DNA from: an uncultured Verrucomicrobiales bacterium
GTDB taxonomy: Bacteria > Verrucomicrobiota > Verrucomicrobiia > Verrucomicrobiales > Akkermansiaceae
Reading direction: 5' to 3'
Assembly (NCBI GenBank): GCA_937128235.1
Contig: CAKZMG010000286.1
Coordinates: forward strand, 1-49,972
DNA: 49,972 nt
Of this stretch, positions 16,404 to 25,324 are shown piece by piece. The notes beneath the pieces were generated by a model, which worked only from the letters and a program-made list of their open reading frames with translations, searched no databases and was not told where the DNA came from. Every line of letters starts with the position of its first letter. Positions within the stretch are counted from its first letter, which is position 1. The position numbers were made by a program, and so were the translations under genes.

Positions 16404-18528
16404 CATCCAGCGTTGAAGAATTTCTATTCTTAGACTGAAGACGCACCTTCAGCCTCCAGTGCCTGTCACCTATCACCTCTTGCGCTATCAGAATTTTCTC
16501 ATCCGCTTTGACTAAATCCCACTCAGGAAAATCATGGTCATTACTCCATCCTTGAGAAATAAATTTATCTAACCATTCTAACCGAGCATTCGCACCTTCC
16601 ACATCCAGCGTGATTTCTTCTTCATGAACGTTCTGCTCACCACCACCACGTTTATCTGAAACCTTACCCTCAGCTTTCTCTATCTTCTTAGCCCACTCAC
16701 GACTATACCACCAGCGCGCCCACCGCCTAACCTTGGGTTGCAGCCATTCAGCTAAACGTAATTTCATCTTAGCTGACCAGCAGTTAAAAAGCGGGTTAAG
16801 AGTGCGTCTCGGCATCATCGATGTCACCACCTGCTGATACGCGCCACTCCCCATCATTCCATAGTAAATAAAACTCCCATCATGCGCACCCAGCGCGGCA
16901 CCTGTATAAACACAGCCTTTCCAGCTCGCTCCCATTCCCCGCTTAAATCTCTCTGGATGATCACGCATCAGCAATGCCTCCGCTTTTCCATAGCCCTTCT
17001 GCTGCTTAAAATATCTGTAAATCGATGTCCTTCGTCTGTGCCAGACAAACGCTGCACCATGAAACCCTATCTTGAATCCCGCGTTCTCAAGCCGCCAACA
17101 AAAATCCACATCATCCCCAGCCACACGGTAAACCTCACTAAATCCTCCGATAGCTTCAAACGCCTCACGAGTCACCGTCAGCGTGCATCCAGGGATATGC
17201 TCAGCCTGCCTATCGTTCAGCATCACATGCGATGGAGCACCCGGTGCAGCTGCCACCACTGCCTCATCTTCATCCAGCGGAGTCGGCGGAATGTTAGGAC
17301 CACCCATCGCATCCGCATCCTGTTCAGCGTATCCCTTCGCTAGCCAATACAGCCAGTCTGGGTCCACTTCACAGTCATCATCCGTGTAGGCAAAAATCTC
17401 TCCTCCAGAAGCAGCGGCGGCTTCCGCCCCCATGTTTCTCGCCTTACTCAGCCCTCCATGCTCAGCACAGATCAGCTTCACAAAATCATAGTTCCTCACC
17501 AGCTCCTGCGTCCCATCCGTAGATCCATCATCCACCACGATCACCTCATAATCAGGGTAACTCACCACAGCAGGATTCAGAGATTCTATCGCCTTCCACA
17601 CTCTATCCGCACCATTATAGACACAAATAATCACGCTCATCTTAGGCATAGGAAATTCACTCCGACCCAATTTCCCTAACTCACTGAGAGAAAATTTCTC
17701 TTCACCGTTTCGATCTGTTAGACCAAATTCCCATCCATCCACCTCGCGCTCTCCTACTCGCCATCGGTCACTCCACGCGAAAATAGTCATCCCTGCCAGC
17801 CCCGCATCCAGCATCTCCTGCCTAGCCCACAGCAGCGTCTCACGCTGCTTCTCCACTCCGTGAAATTTACTATCCATCCCAAACTCGGAGATCAGCACTG
17901 GCCGATCCCCAGCCAGATGATGCAGCCTCGCCAAATAATCAGAAAACTTACCTCTATCCTCCAAGTAAATATTGAACCCTGTGAAATCCGCATTCCCCGG
18001 CTCCAGATACTCACTACTAGGATAGTTAGAATACGCGATCAACACCTCTGGAGCGATCCCTCGGCAGAAATCGATCAACTCTTCGAGCGATTCCTTCACC
18101 CGCGTCGGACCTATCCACCTCGCGATGTCTGAAGGTATTTCATTTGCCACATAGCATCCCGCCAGAGCCTCATGCTCTCCCCATTTTTCTAACAGATCGC
18201 CTAACCTCAACTTCGCATCGTTAAAAAACCTCTCACACCCCACTCCACGAAACACCCGCGTCCACTCCCAGTGCACCCCCGCAAACACCATCAGACCATG
18301 CGCACTCGCGGCTGCCATTAGCTCTTCACTCGGCTCCTCATAGATACGGATGGCATTAAATCCAGCCTTCACAATCTGCTCAAACTCTGTATAGTGATCA
18401 GGCGTAGGAGCAGGAAAAGGTCCATAAGTCACCGCACTGATAGATACCACCGCTCCATCACGTATAAAAAACTTACCCCTAATTTCTAATTTCCCCAATC
18501 TAGTCTTCCGCTGTAATCTATCTGCCAT
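16375..18528 (-). CDS. Fusion of a clan-A glycoside-hydrolase-like TIM barrel and a GT2 glycosyltransferase
   Basis: 717 residues. Residues ~10-285 look like a GH2/GH5-type (beta/alpha)8 barrel: AGFNAIRIYEEP, then VANEIPSD with an Asn-Glu pair in the place of the acid/base (near 147), and LISEFGMDS in the place of the nucleophile (near 222). From ~293 a GT2 transferase of the GT-A fold follows (MSVIICVYNGADRVWKAIESL region, VDDGSTDGT, YTDDDCEVDPDW, GDDVDFCWRLENAGF). No membrane helices are obvious, unlike in most polysaccharide synthases. Joining a hydrolase-like barrel to a transferase suggests an enzyme that makes and trims or transglycosylates a glycan (inference). The last ~110 residues are charged and unassigned. 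Confidence 0.88.
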   Translation of the reverse strand: MADRLQRKTRLGKLEIRGKFFIRDGAVVSISAVTYGPFPAPTPDHYTEFEQIVKAGFNAIRIYEEPSEELMAAASAHGLMVFAGVHWEWTRVFRGVGCERFFNDAKLRLGDLLEKWGEHEALAGCYVANEIPSDIARWIGPTRVKESLEELIDFCRGIAPEVLIAYSNYPSSEYLEPGNADFTGFNIYLEDRGKFSDYLARLHHLAGDRPVLISEFGMDSKFHGVEKQRETLLWARQEMLDAGLAGMTIFAWSDRWRVGEREVDGWEFGLTDRNGEEKFSLSELGKLGRSEFPMPKMSVIICVYNGADRVWKAIESLNPAVVSYPDYEVIVVDDGSTDGTQELVRNYDFVKLICAEHGGLSKARNMGAEAAAASGGEIFAYTDDDCEVDPDWLYWLAKGYAEQDADAMGGPNIPPTPLDEDEAVVAAAPGAPSHVMLNDRQAEHIPGCTLTVTREAFEAIGGFSEVYRVAGDDVDFCWRLENAGFKIGFHGAAFVWHRRRTSIYRYFKQQKGYGKAEALLMRDHPERFKRGMGASWKGCVYTGAALGAHDGSFIYYGMMGSGAYQQVVTSMMPRRTLNPLFNCWSAKMKLRLAEWLQPKVRRWARWWYSREWAKKIEKAEGKVSDKRGGGEQNVHEEEITLDVEGANARLEWLDKFISQGWSNDHDFPEWDLVKADEKILIAQEVIGDRHWRLKVRLQSKNRNSSTLDAIRDLADYR

Positions 18529-18579
18529 GCTTTCCCCAGAAGCATAGACAACAGCCAGACTAACTCCAGTGAAATCACC

Positions 18580-19578
18580 ATGAAACCGCCATTTCTAAAC
18601 AGTCAGTCTCGCTCAAAAACGAAGACAGCATCTAAGGCTAAGGTTAAAGCTAGGACTAAAGCAAAGTCGAAGACTGCTAGAACTCGGCAGAGAAAAAAAA
18701 CGCGATCAAGAACAACGACTAAGCCTACCACTAAATCAAAAAGGCGAGTGCGTGCCAATACTGAGTCTGCCGCAAACAAGCCCGGCTTATTTCCCAGCCT
18801 TATCAAGTTCACCAGCATCATCCTCATCCTAGCACTCTGCACCGCCACACTACTCTACCTCAAGCGAGACCAGTGGGGCATTAGCGCAATGGTTGAAAAT
18901 TTTCTAACAGATGAAGCTGAACCTGTCCCTGATCCAGCTCAATACGCAGTTCTCACTTCTGAGCTAGAAGCGAATAGAAAGCTCCTCAACATGCGCTACC
19001 TCCGCGCCACCACAGAAACGCAACGATCAGAAATTCTCGCAGAAGCCCGCGATCTGTTAGAAGAAAATCTCCCAGCCATGATGCGCTGTTGGCTAGGGCA
19101 CCCGTGGGACTTCAACGGAACAGCCACCATCCCCGGCGAAGGAAAAATAGCCTGCGGATACTTCGTCTCCACCATCATGCGAGATGCTGGATTTAAAATA
19201 AACCGCATCCGCGTGGCTCAGCAGCCCTCACAAAACATCATCCGCACCTTTGTAGATCACAGTGAAAATTACGAAATCAAAACCAACACTCCCTACACAA
19301 ACTACGTCGATCACATCAACAAAAAATACGAAGGCATCCACATCATCGGTCTCGATAAACACGTCGCATTCATCGTCATCAAAGATGGTAAAATGCGCTT
19401 CATCCACTCAGGCGGACTCAAGCGACAAGTCGTAGATGAAGACAGAACCAATGCCTACTCACTAGAGCACTCAAACTACCGCGTCATCAGCAATATCTCC
19501 CGCAACAGAAACGTCCTTAGAAAATGGATCCTCGGAGAAGCCTTCCAGACCGGCGGCACCGCAGCCGCCAGAAGGTAA
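18580..19578 (+). CDS. Membrane-anchored protein with a cysteine-peptidase-like (NlpC/P60-type?) domain
   Basis: 332 residues. The first ~65 residues are a Lys/Arg/Thr-rich basic tail (many KTK and KAK units). A single membrane helix follows (FTSIILILALCTATLLYL, ~68-90), so the tail is cytoplasmic and the rest periplasmic. The outer domain has an ACGYFVSTIMRDAGF segment, with a cysteine at a helix start as in papain-like cell-wall peptidases, and later GLDKHVAFIVIKDGKMRFIHS, with a plausible catalytic His and strand pattern. I therefore suggest a papain-like amidase or peptidase fold, not proven. The Lys-rich tail recalls the rpoD tail at 12714 and may bind nucleic acid or acidic lipids. Confidence 0.75.
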   Translation: MKPPFLNSQSRSKTKTASKAKVKARTKAKSKTARTRQRKKTRSRTTTKPTTKSKRRVRANTESAANKPGLFPSLIKFTSIILILALCTATLLYLKRDQWGISAMVENFLTDEAEPVPDPAQYAVLTSELEANRKLLNMRYLRATTETQRSEILAEARDLLEENLPAMMRCWLGHPWDFNGTATIPGEGKIACGYFVSTIMRDAGFKINRIRVAQQPSQNIIRTFVDHSENYEIKTNTPYTNYVDHINKKYEGIHIIGLDKHVAFIVIKDGKMRFIHSGGLKRQVVDEDRTNAYSLEHSNYRVISNISRNRNVLRKWILGEAFQTGGTAAARR

Positions 19579-19591
19579 TCTAAAAGCTAAG

Positions 19592-21073
19592 CTACCAGCG
19601 GAAATTCTTTCCACCTTTGAAGTTTTCATTCTTAGTAGGCAACACCGCCTTAGTCTCCTCCATGTATTTTTCTAGGATTGTTAGCAGCTCCTGAGTCTTC
19701 GCTTTCTCAGTCATCGCGAGGTCATTTTTCTCGGATGGATCCTCCTTCAGATTGTAAAGCTCCACTCCCTTTTTATAGTAAAATTTGATCAGCTTCCAGT
19801 CTCCCACTCTAACAGCCGAGCTAGGAATCCCACCCTGATTTCCCCAGTGTGGGTAATGCCAGAACAGCGCTCTATCAGTCTGTGGAGTCTTCATTTGCGC
19901 GATGACACTCTTCCCATCGAGGTGATCCTTAGGCTGAACATTTTTCCCACAAGCCTCCAGAATTGTTGGGAAGAAGTCTGTGCTGGTGACTAACATTTCT
20001 GAACTCGTTCCCGGCTTCGTTACTCCAGGTACACGCAGTATCATCGGCTCTCTGATGCCGCCCTCATACATCCAGCCCTTACCAGCTCGCAGAGGAAAAT
20101 TAGACGTTGGTGAGCCTTCGGAAGTAGAGAGTCCACCATTATCTGAGAAGAAAATAATGATCGTGTCATCGTATTTACCAGAATCCTTCAAGCCTTGTAT
20201 TACCTTGCCCACAGCCTCATCCATCGCCTCTACCATCGCGCCATAAATAACATGGTTCTGCTTCGCTCTGACCTTTCTTGGGAACTCAGGTTGAAAAATT
20301 TTATTCTTCTTCAGGTTCAGATCTTTTGCCTTTTTCTTATATTTTTTTACCAAATCCTCTCTCCCTATCAGCGGAGTATGCACTGAGTAAAATGAGAGTA
20401 GCGCAAAGAACGGCTTATCCGTAGAGTTCATAAATTTAACCGTCTCCGTAGCCAGCCTATCTGGCAAATGCTCACCATCCGTACCATCCTTGAGGTAAGG
20501 ATTTCCATACGGTGAAAAATATTTTTTCCCACCATAAGGACCACCGCGATGAAAGCCTCCCTTATTAATATCAAATCCATGATCAGTCGGCAGCGAACCC
20601 TCACCACCAAGATGCCACTTTCCGGCAAAGAACGTTGCGTAACCATGTTTCTTCAGCGCCTCAGGCAGTGTCGTCAGAGCGGCTGGTAATCTGTCAATGT
20701 AGTGCGCCGGCACTAATGGCTTCTTCCATTTCTTAGGCACAGGCTTTCCAGGCTTGGGATTAAACGCTCCGAAGTAATCTGTGTTTTTCGTGCGAGCAGG
20801 ATACCGCCCAGTCATGAGCGATGACCTAGTCGGCGAGCACACCGGACACGCCGCGTAGGCATTGGTAAATTTTACTCCATCCTTAGCCAGAGCATCCAGG
20901 TGAGGAGTCTCATAAAAGCTAGAACCGAAGCATCCCAGATCCGTGTAACCCAGATCATCCGCAAAAATAAATAACACATTTTTCTCCTTAGCTTCCTGAC
21001 CAGAACTAACAGCAACACTCAGTGCACAGCTGAAAACCAACCCAAGAGAAAAAGACAGTTTTTTTAATTTCAT
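19592..21073 (-). CDS. Exported type I sulfatase
   Basis: 493 residues with a signal peptide (LSFSLGLVFSCALSVAVSSG). Metal-ligand motif ADDLG (D39, D40) and the formylglycine site CSPTR (C79) are intact, as are the FFSDNGG metal motif and the C-terminal KEDPSEKNDLA region. Such enzymes need a formylglycine-generating enzyme to oxidise the Cys; that gene is not in the window. The substrate is probably a sulfated polysaccharide (family knowledge; not visible from sequence). It shares strand and family with the sulfatase at 22018 but is separated from it by the rhomboid gene and a palindromic repeat. Confidence 0.95.
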   Translation of the reverse strand: MKLKKLSFSLGLVFSCALSVAVSSGQEAKEKNVLFIFADDLGYTDLGCFGSSFYETPHLDALAKDGVKFTNAYAACPVCSPTRSSLMTGRYPARTKNTDYFGAFNPKPGKPVPKKWKKPLVPAHYIDRLPAALTTLPEALKKHGYATFFAGKWHLGGEGSLPTDHGFDINKGGFHRGGPYGGKKYFSPYGNPYLKDGTDGEHLPDRLATETVKFMNSTDKPFFALLSFYSVHTPLIGREDLVKKYKKKAKDLNLKKNKIFQPEFPRKVRAKQNHVIYGAMVEAMDEAVGKVIQGLKDSGKYDDTIIIFFSDNGGLSTSEGSPTSNFPLRAGKGWMYEGGIREPMILRVPGVTKPGTSSEMLVTSTDFFPTILEACGKNVQPKDHLDGKSVIAQMKTPQTDRALFWHYPHWGNQGGIPSSAVRVGDWKLIKFYYKKGVELYNLKEDPSEKNDLAMTEKAKTQELLTILEKYMEETKAVLPTKNENFKGGKNFRW

Positions 21074-21152
21074 TTCTAAATTTTATCAGCACCCCACCTC
21101 AAATCAAGACGCTATATCTGAAGGGTGTAATTTTTTACCCTGTTTCTAGTAG

Positions 21153-21265
21153 CTGTGGCTTCCAACCGCAGTCCGTTCCTGCTGCATCTTGCAGCAGTAG
21201 GAAAGCAAGGGCAAAGTAAACTGCGGCTGGAAGCCACAGGAACGGACTGCTGCAAGATGCAGCAG
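21153..21265. repeat. Compound palindromic (REP-like) element
   Basis: Two arms, CTGTGGCTTCCAACCGCAG (21153-21171) and CTGCGGCTGGAAGCCACAG (21221-21239), are inverted copies with one mismatch in 19. Each is followed by a perfect small hairpin: CTGCTGCA-TCT-TGCAGCAG (21179-21197) and CTGCTGCA-AGA-TGCAGCAG (21247-21265). GAACGGA and its complement TCCGTTC also recur. It lies between the rhomboid stop codon and the sulfatase start. Confidence 0.85.
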
Positions 21266-21274
21266 ATACTATAC

Positions 21275-22018
21275 CTAAAACCAAGCGCTCAGCGGCTTGA
21301 AGGCACAGGCTATTCCGAAGAGTGTGAAGGCAACCGTAGCAGCCATCCACGGCTTACCATGCTTATTCCCCGCGCACGCCCATTTACCGATAAGTGCTCC
21401 GTAAATCATACCAGAAATATGCGCAACATTACCAATATTCATCGCTCCCGTGTAAGTCAGCACAAAACAAATCACCTGCCAGAAAAGCATCAGCTTCACC
21501 GTCTGACCGTTAAATTTCTCAAGGAACCCAGTCCATCTCGGCCATGCCGTCCACATGAATCCACAGAGCGCATAGACCACCCCAGACATGCCGATTCCTG
21601 GTCCCTCAATAGCTGTAGAAATAGTCGAACTAATAAATCCTGTAGCCACCACGAATAGCACAGTCTTAGCTGTACCGATCCCTCGTTCCATCAGCGGACC
21701 CAGCTGGAACAGCCACATCATGTTGAAGAGAATATGCATCAGCGTAGTAGGGTTGTGAATAAAACAACTACTCAAAAACTTCCACTTAGGTTCAGAATAC
21801 GGATAATTTACCATTCCTCCCAGCTTGCTGTACATGGTATTTATCTCCACTATATCTCCGCCTCTGATAGCCATGAAAATGAGGTAATGCACCACACAGC
21901 ACCACAGTATCATCAAGTAAGTGAACAGCGGGAAAACAATAGGGAATGCTTCGTACTGGCGAGAATTTCTCCACGCTCCCGCATCACTAGCATTATCTGG
22001 AGGAAAGGTGATTTTCAT
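21275..22018 (-). CDS. Rhomboid-family intramembrane serine protease
   Basis: 247 residues with about six hydrophobic helices. The catalytic serine lies in GIGMSGVVYALCGF (S145) and the catalytic histidine in NVAHISGMIYG (H200); the oxyanion HxxxN motif is in TLMHILFNMMWLF (H95, N99). This is the full active-site set. The enzyme cuts membrane-anchored substrates within or near the bilayer. The ATG overlaps the stop of the upstream sulfatase by one base (TAATG on the minus strand), which implies translational coupling. No rhombosortase-type C-terminal tag is obvious on either sulfatase, so a direct link to them is open. Confidence 0.93.
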   Translation of the reverse strand: MKITFPPDNASDAGAWRNSRQYEAFPIVFPLFTYLMILWCCVVHYLIFMAIRGGDIVEINTMYSKLGGMVNYPYSEPKWKFLSSCFIHNPTTLMHILFNMMWLFQLGPLMERGIGTAKTVLFVVATGFISSTISTAIEGPGIGMSGVVYALCGFMWTAWPRWTGFLEKFNGQTVKLMLFWQVICFVLTYTGAMNIGNVAHISGMIYGALIGKWACAGNKHGKPWMAATVAFTLFGIACAFKPLSAWF

Positions 22019-23457
22019 TATTTGAAAATAGGTGTCTTAGGAGTCGTCTCCTTTATCCAGTTCATAAGTAGCGTATCGAGCTCTGCTACCTTCTGGGCGT
22101 TTTGAAATGCCAAGTTGTTAGACTCGCCAGCATCTTCTAACAGATTATAAAGTTCATACTTAAGACCGCTCTCAAACTTGATTAACTTCCAGCCATCCTT
22201 ACGAATAGCGTGAGACGGACGATGCCCAGATCCATGATTATGAGGATAGGTCCAAGCGATGAATCTCTCAGCCAATCCCGCATTTTTTTCACCCAGCAGA
22301 GCTGGCTTTAGCGACTTCCCATCAAGATGATGATCCGCCTCAAGCGGCAGCCCTGCCACATCTAACAGAGTAGGGAAATGATCCATCGTGATAGCCGGCA
22401 CCTTGCTCTCACTAGGGGTAAGTTTTCCTTTCCAGTACACAATATGAGGCACACGGATACCACCTTCATACGTCCATCCTTTTCCAGATCTAAGCGGTCT
22501 ATTACTTGATATACCGGGTTTTTTTAGGTGGCAGTGCCCGCCGTTATCTGATGTGAAAATGATGATGGTATTCTCTAACAGATTATTTTTTTCCAGATGA
22601 TCCACCACGCGCCCCACGTTCATGTCCAAGTTCTCCATCATCGCAGCGTAGGCTACGTGGTCTTGCCTCTCACGAGTGTGTGTTCCGTATCTGTCTCTAT
22701 TTTTTGGAGTCTTAGTGTCACCATACATTTTCTTGCGCTTCGCCTTATACTTCTCCACTAAGTCCTTAGGTGGCTGGATTGGTGTGTGCACCGCGTAGTG
22801 CGCGAAGTTGAGATAAAACGGCTTATCTTTTCCCTTGTTGGCATCTATAAATTCTATCGCGAAATCTGTTAGCGAATCTGTTAGATAATCGCCTTTTTTC
22901 CCATCACCCAGATCTGGCACATCCCAGAATGCTCCCTTGCGTTTATTATTATAGGGGAAATAATAGGAAGCTGGCTGCCCAGCACGGTTAACTGCTTTCA
23001 TCCAGCTGAACCCCTGTGCAGATGGCATCTGGTCATCTTTCTCGCCGATGTGCCATTTGCCAATATAGCCAGTGACGTAGCCATGCTTCTGTAGCGATTC
23101 CGCGATGGTGACTTCCTCAGATTTTAAATGAATATGTGACGGCTGGTGCACCCACTGCGTGATACCCACTCGCTGCGGTGCCTTACCAGTCATCAGTGCC
23201 GCACGCGTGGGTGAGCAGACCGGATTAGCAGAATACGAGTGCGTGAAGTTCACTCCACCCTGCGCTAGTTTATCGATGTTCGGGGTCTCGTGAAATGGAG
23301 AACCATTCGCTCCAATGTCTGCCCAACCGAGATCATCTATGAAAAATAAAACAATATTCGGCTTCTGTGTTTTTTCCTGCGCCGTGCTAGTCAACGAGGT
23401 GCTCAGACTAGCAGCTACGGCAGCAGAGAAGGTAAGAGTTGCTAAGGATTTCATCAT
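22018..23457 (-). CDS. Exported type I sulfatase, coupled to rhomboid
   Basis: 479 residues; signal peptide with a double Met start (SLATLTFSAAVAASLSTSLTST). DDLGWADIG holds the metal ligands (D41, D42), NPVCSPTRAALMTG the formylglycine cysteine (C81), and FTSDNGG the second metal site; the C-terminus shows YELYNLLEDAGESNNLA. It is clearly of the same subfamily type as the sulfatase at 19592 but not a recent duplicate. Start at the first of two adjacent ATGs (23457). Its stop TAA overlaps the rhomboid start, so the two are translated together. Confidence 0.95.
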   Translation of the reverse strand: MMKSLATLTFSAAVAASLSTSLTSTAQEKTQKPNIVLFFIDDLGWADIGANGSPFHETPNIDKLAQGGVNFTHSYSANPVCSPTRAALMTGKAPQRVGITQWVHQPSHIHLKSEEVTIAESLQKHGYVTGYIGKWHIGEKDDQMPSAQGFSWMKAVNRAGQPASYYFPYNNKRKGAFWDVPDLGDGKKGDYLTDSLTDFAIEFIDANKGKDKPFYLNFAHYAVHTPIQPPKDLVEKYKAKRKKMYGDTKTPKNRDRYGTHTRERQDHVAYAAMMENLDMNVGRVVDHLEKNNLLENTIIIFTSDNGGHCHLKKPGISSNRPLRSGKGWTYEGGIRVPHIVYWKGKLTPSESKVPAITMDHFPTLLDVAGLPLEADHHLDGKSLKPALLGEKNAGLAERFIAWTYPHNHGSGHRPSHAIRKDGWKLIKFESGLKYELYNLLEDAGESNNLAFQNAQKVAELDTLLMNWIKETTPKTPIFK

Positions 23458-23550
23458 GAAGAAAACCTTACCTCTGCTAAGTAGTGGCGCAACAATAATA
23501 TGAGCGAAATCGAAACAGAGAGGGGAGAGGGTAGCCTAGGAGGCTGCTGA

Positions 23551-23667
23551 TATTGAGTGCTGGGAGAATCACAGCTTTTTAATTTTTTTGGGTAAGGTTT
23601 AAGGGTGACTGAGAGGGTGACTGAGTTTAGGGTGGATTAAAAGCGGCGATTCTCGCTGCACTCAATA
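23551..23667. repeat. Small inverted-repeat element (MITE-like or long hairpin)
   Basis: Arms 23551-23579 and 23639-23667 are inverted copies matching at 25 of 29 positions (they start TATTGAGTGC and end GCACTCAATA). The 59-base centre contains a tandem 12-mer, AGGGTGACTGAG twice (from about 23600), and GGGTAAGGTTT. The right arm covers the stop codon of the ATPase gene. No coding capacity. It fills most of the 204-base gap between sulfatase start and ATPase stop. Confidence 0.75.
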
Positions 23668-25107
23668 ATTGAGAAGCTGTTTAAAAGTGATCAAGTGGTC
23701 GAAATAATCTGAGTCTTTTAGGCTCGGTTCCAGCTCGCCTTGATAGACGAGTGCGGAGCGAACTGCTAGGCTTTTAGGGACTTTCAGACGGATGATCTTC
23801 TCACGCACTTCATCGATCACTGATGCGTCTATTTTCTCGCGCACCTTGGTTTCTACGATATAAAGTGCGGATTTTGTGCGGATGAGTAGATCTATCTGGC
23901 AGGCTTTTTTGCGCTGTGTGGCATTTTGGAAAAATGGGCTGTAATTCATGATCGTAGTGGAATCTAAGCCCAGCAGACTGAGGAGTTCATGCCGGCTATT
24001 ATAGACTAGGTTTTCAAACTGTAAGCCAATGATCGTGTGCCATGCTTCTAGCGAGGTCAGTGGTGAGAGCTGATAAATCCCCTTTTCTATTTGCAGCTTT
24101 TTAGGCTCCACATACTTGAGGTAAAATCGCAGATAATTATCACTGAGGCGAAAGCGCGCGGTGCGCTGGAGTGGCTTCGCTGATACAGGGCTAAATGACC
24201 TATCCTCAGTAAGAAAACCCGCCCCTGCTAACTCATATAATGCCTTGGAAAGCGTACCTCCAGAGTCCCTACCGAGAGCTTGCCCTATCTCCTTCAGCGT
24301 GCGCGGACCATCTACCAGAGTGCGCACTATTTTCCCATAAGTGGGTGCCTTTCGCATGAAGATGTCATGGAAAATCTGATCAAATTCTCGGAACAACAAA
24401 CTGCCAGGATGGAAACACAGCCGTGCTATATTTTGCTCAGCAGACTGCCCATGATTGATCTCTTCCAGATAGCGAGGCACCCCGCCTGTGATGCTTAGGA
24501 TGCGCAGTTTTTCGATCTCAGGAATGGTGCGTTTCTTCTTCTTTTCGTAGTCTTTCCAGAAGGCATTACAGTGATGCAGAGGTAATGGGTCAATACGGAA
24601 CTGCCAGCTCACCCTGCCAACAAAACCTGTGCTGTTGAGAATATTCTCATCGATCCACGATGACACAGAACCACACAGCACGAGAATGAGACGCGGGTGA
24701 TTCTTGAAATGTTCATCCCACGCGTTTTTGAGATAGCCAGCGAAGTTAGGGTCGCCTTTTGACATCCAAGAAATCTCATCTAGCAGGATCAAGGTACTAC
24801 CTGTTTTAGGGATCAAGCTGGAGAGATAATGAAAGGCAGTAGGCCAATCTAGGAGCGGGATTTTAGGACTAGAGAGCTGTTGGCTCAGAGCTATGGAGAA
24901 ATTTTCTAACTGATCTTGCTTACCTAACTCAGGCTGTGGAGCCAGCCCTGATATGGTGATGTAGTGGGTGGTGAAGCTGGCGCATTGTCTGATGAATGTG
25001 GACTTACCAATACGTCTTCTCCCCTGACAGGTAACGAGTTTAGCCCGCTTATCTAGCAGCAATTCCTTGAAGTTCTTGATGTATTCGTCTCGTCCGTGAA
25101 AGTCCAT
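23662..25107 (-). CDS. P-loop ATPase of the archaeal-ATPase/DUF234 type with nuclease-like C-terminus
   Basis: 481 residues. STAND-related ATPase: Walker A GRRRIGKST (29-37), Walker B LILLDEISWM (near 106), a sensor segment LILVLCGSVSSW, and a winged-helix stretch (TLKEIGQALGRDSGGTLSKALYELAGAGFL, ~270-310). The C-terminal part (RKACQIDLLIRTKSALYIVETKV) has the D-x(n)-E-x-K spacing of a PD-(D/E)XK-type nuclease fold, as in DUF234. The family is common in archaea and mobile regions of bacteria, and its role is unknown. The upstream region holds four copies of a 15-base site arranged as two hairpins, the nearest only 3 bases from the ATG, which suggests autoregulation by its own winged helix (inference). 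Confidence 0.88.
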   Translation of the reverse strand: MDFHGRDEYIKNFKELLLDKRAKLVTCQGRRRIGKSTFIRQCASFTTHYITISGLAPQPELGKQDQLENFSIALSQQLSSPKIPLLDWPTAFHYLSSLIPKTGSTLILLDEISWMSKGDPNFAGYLKNAWDEHFKNHPRLILVLCGSVSSWIDENILNSTGFVGRVSWQFRIDPLPLHHCNAFWKDYEKKKKRTIPEIEKLRILSITGGVPRYLEEINHGQSAEQNIARLCFHPGSLLFREFDQIFHDIFMRKAPTYGKIVRTLVDGPRTLKEIGQALGRDSGGTLSKALYELAGAGFLTEDRSFSPVSAKPLQRTARFRLSDNYLRFYLKYVEPKKLQIEKGIYQLSPLTSLEAWHTIIGLQFENLVYNSRHELLSLLGLDSTTIMNYSPFFQNATQRKKACQIDLLIRTKSALYIVETKVREKIDASVIDEVREKIIRLKVPKSLAVRSALVYQGELEPSLKDSDYFDHLITFKQLLNY

Positions 25108-25110
25108 AAT

Positions 25111-25267
25111 GTTATTTAGCCGCCCGTTTTATTTTCATTTTTTTAGGCGGTTAAATGACGTTTGTCAATTAAGATGTCTGATAAATAATTTTTTTAATAG
25201 GCTGAAAAAAGCCTGTATGTCATTTAACCGCCTGATAAAATAGAAATATTTCGGGCGGCTAAATGAC
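25111..25267. promoter_or_regulatory. Four 15-bp sites forming two equal hairpins (operator-like)
   Basis: Sites: GTTATTTAGCCGCCC (25111-25125), reverse of GTCATTTAACCGCCT (25145-25159), GTCATTTAACCGCCT (25219-25233), and reverse of GTCATTTAGCCGCCC (25253-25267). Pairs 1-2 and 3-4 are each inverted around a 19-base AT-rich loop, and the two hairpins are inverted copies of each other around a 59-base centre. They lie between the divergent ATPase and SGNH genes. Confidence 0.85.
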
Positions 25268-25324
25268 ATTAATGATGTTTTACCGATTGACTTGCATTAC
25301 CGCCTGACCGATTCTTCTTGCATC

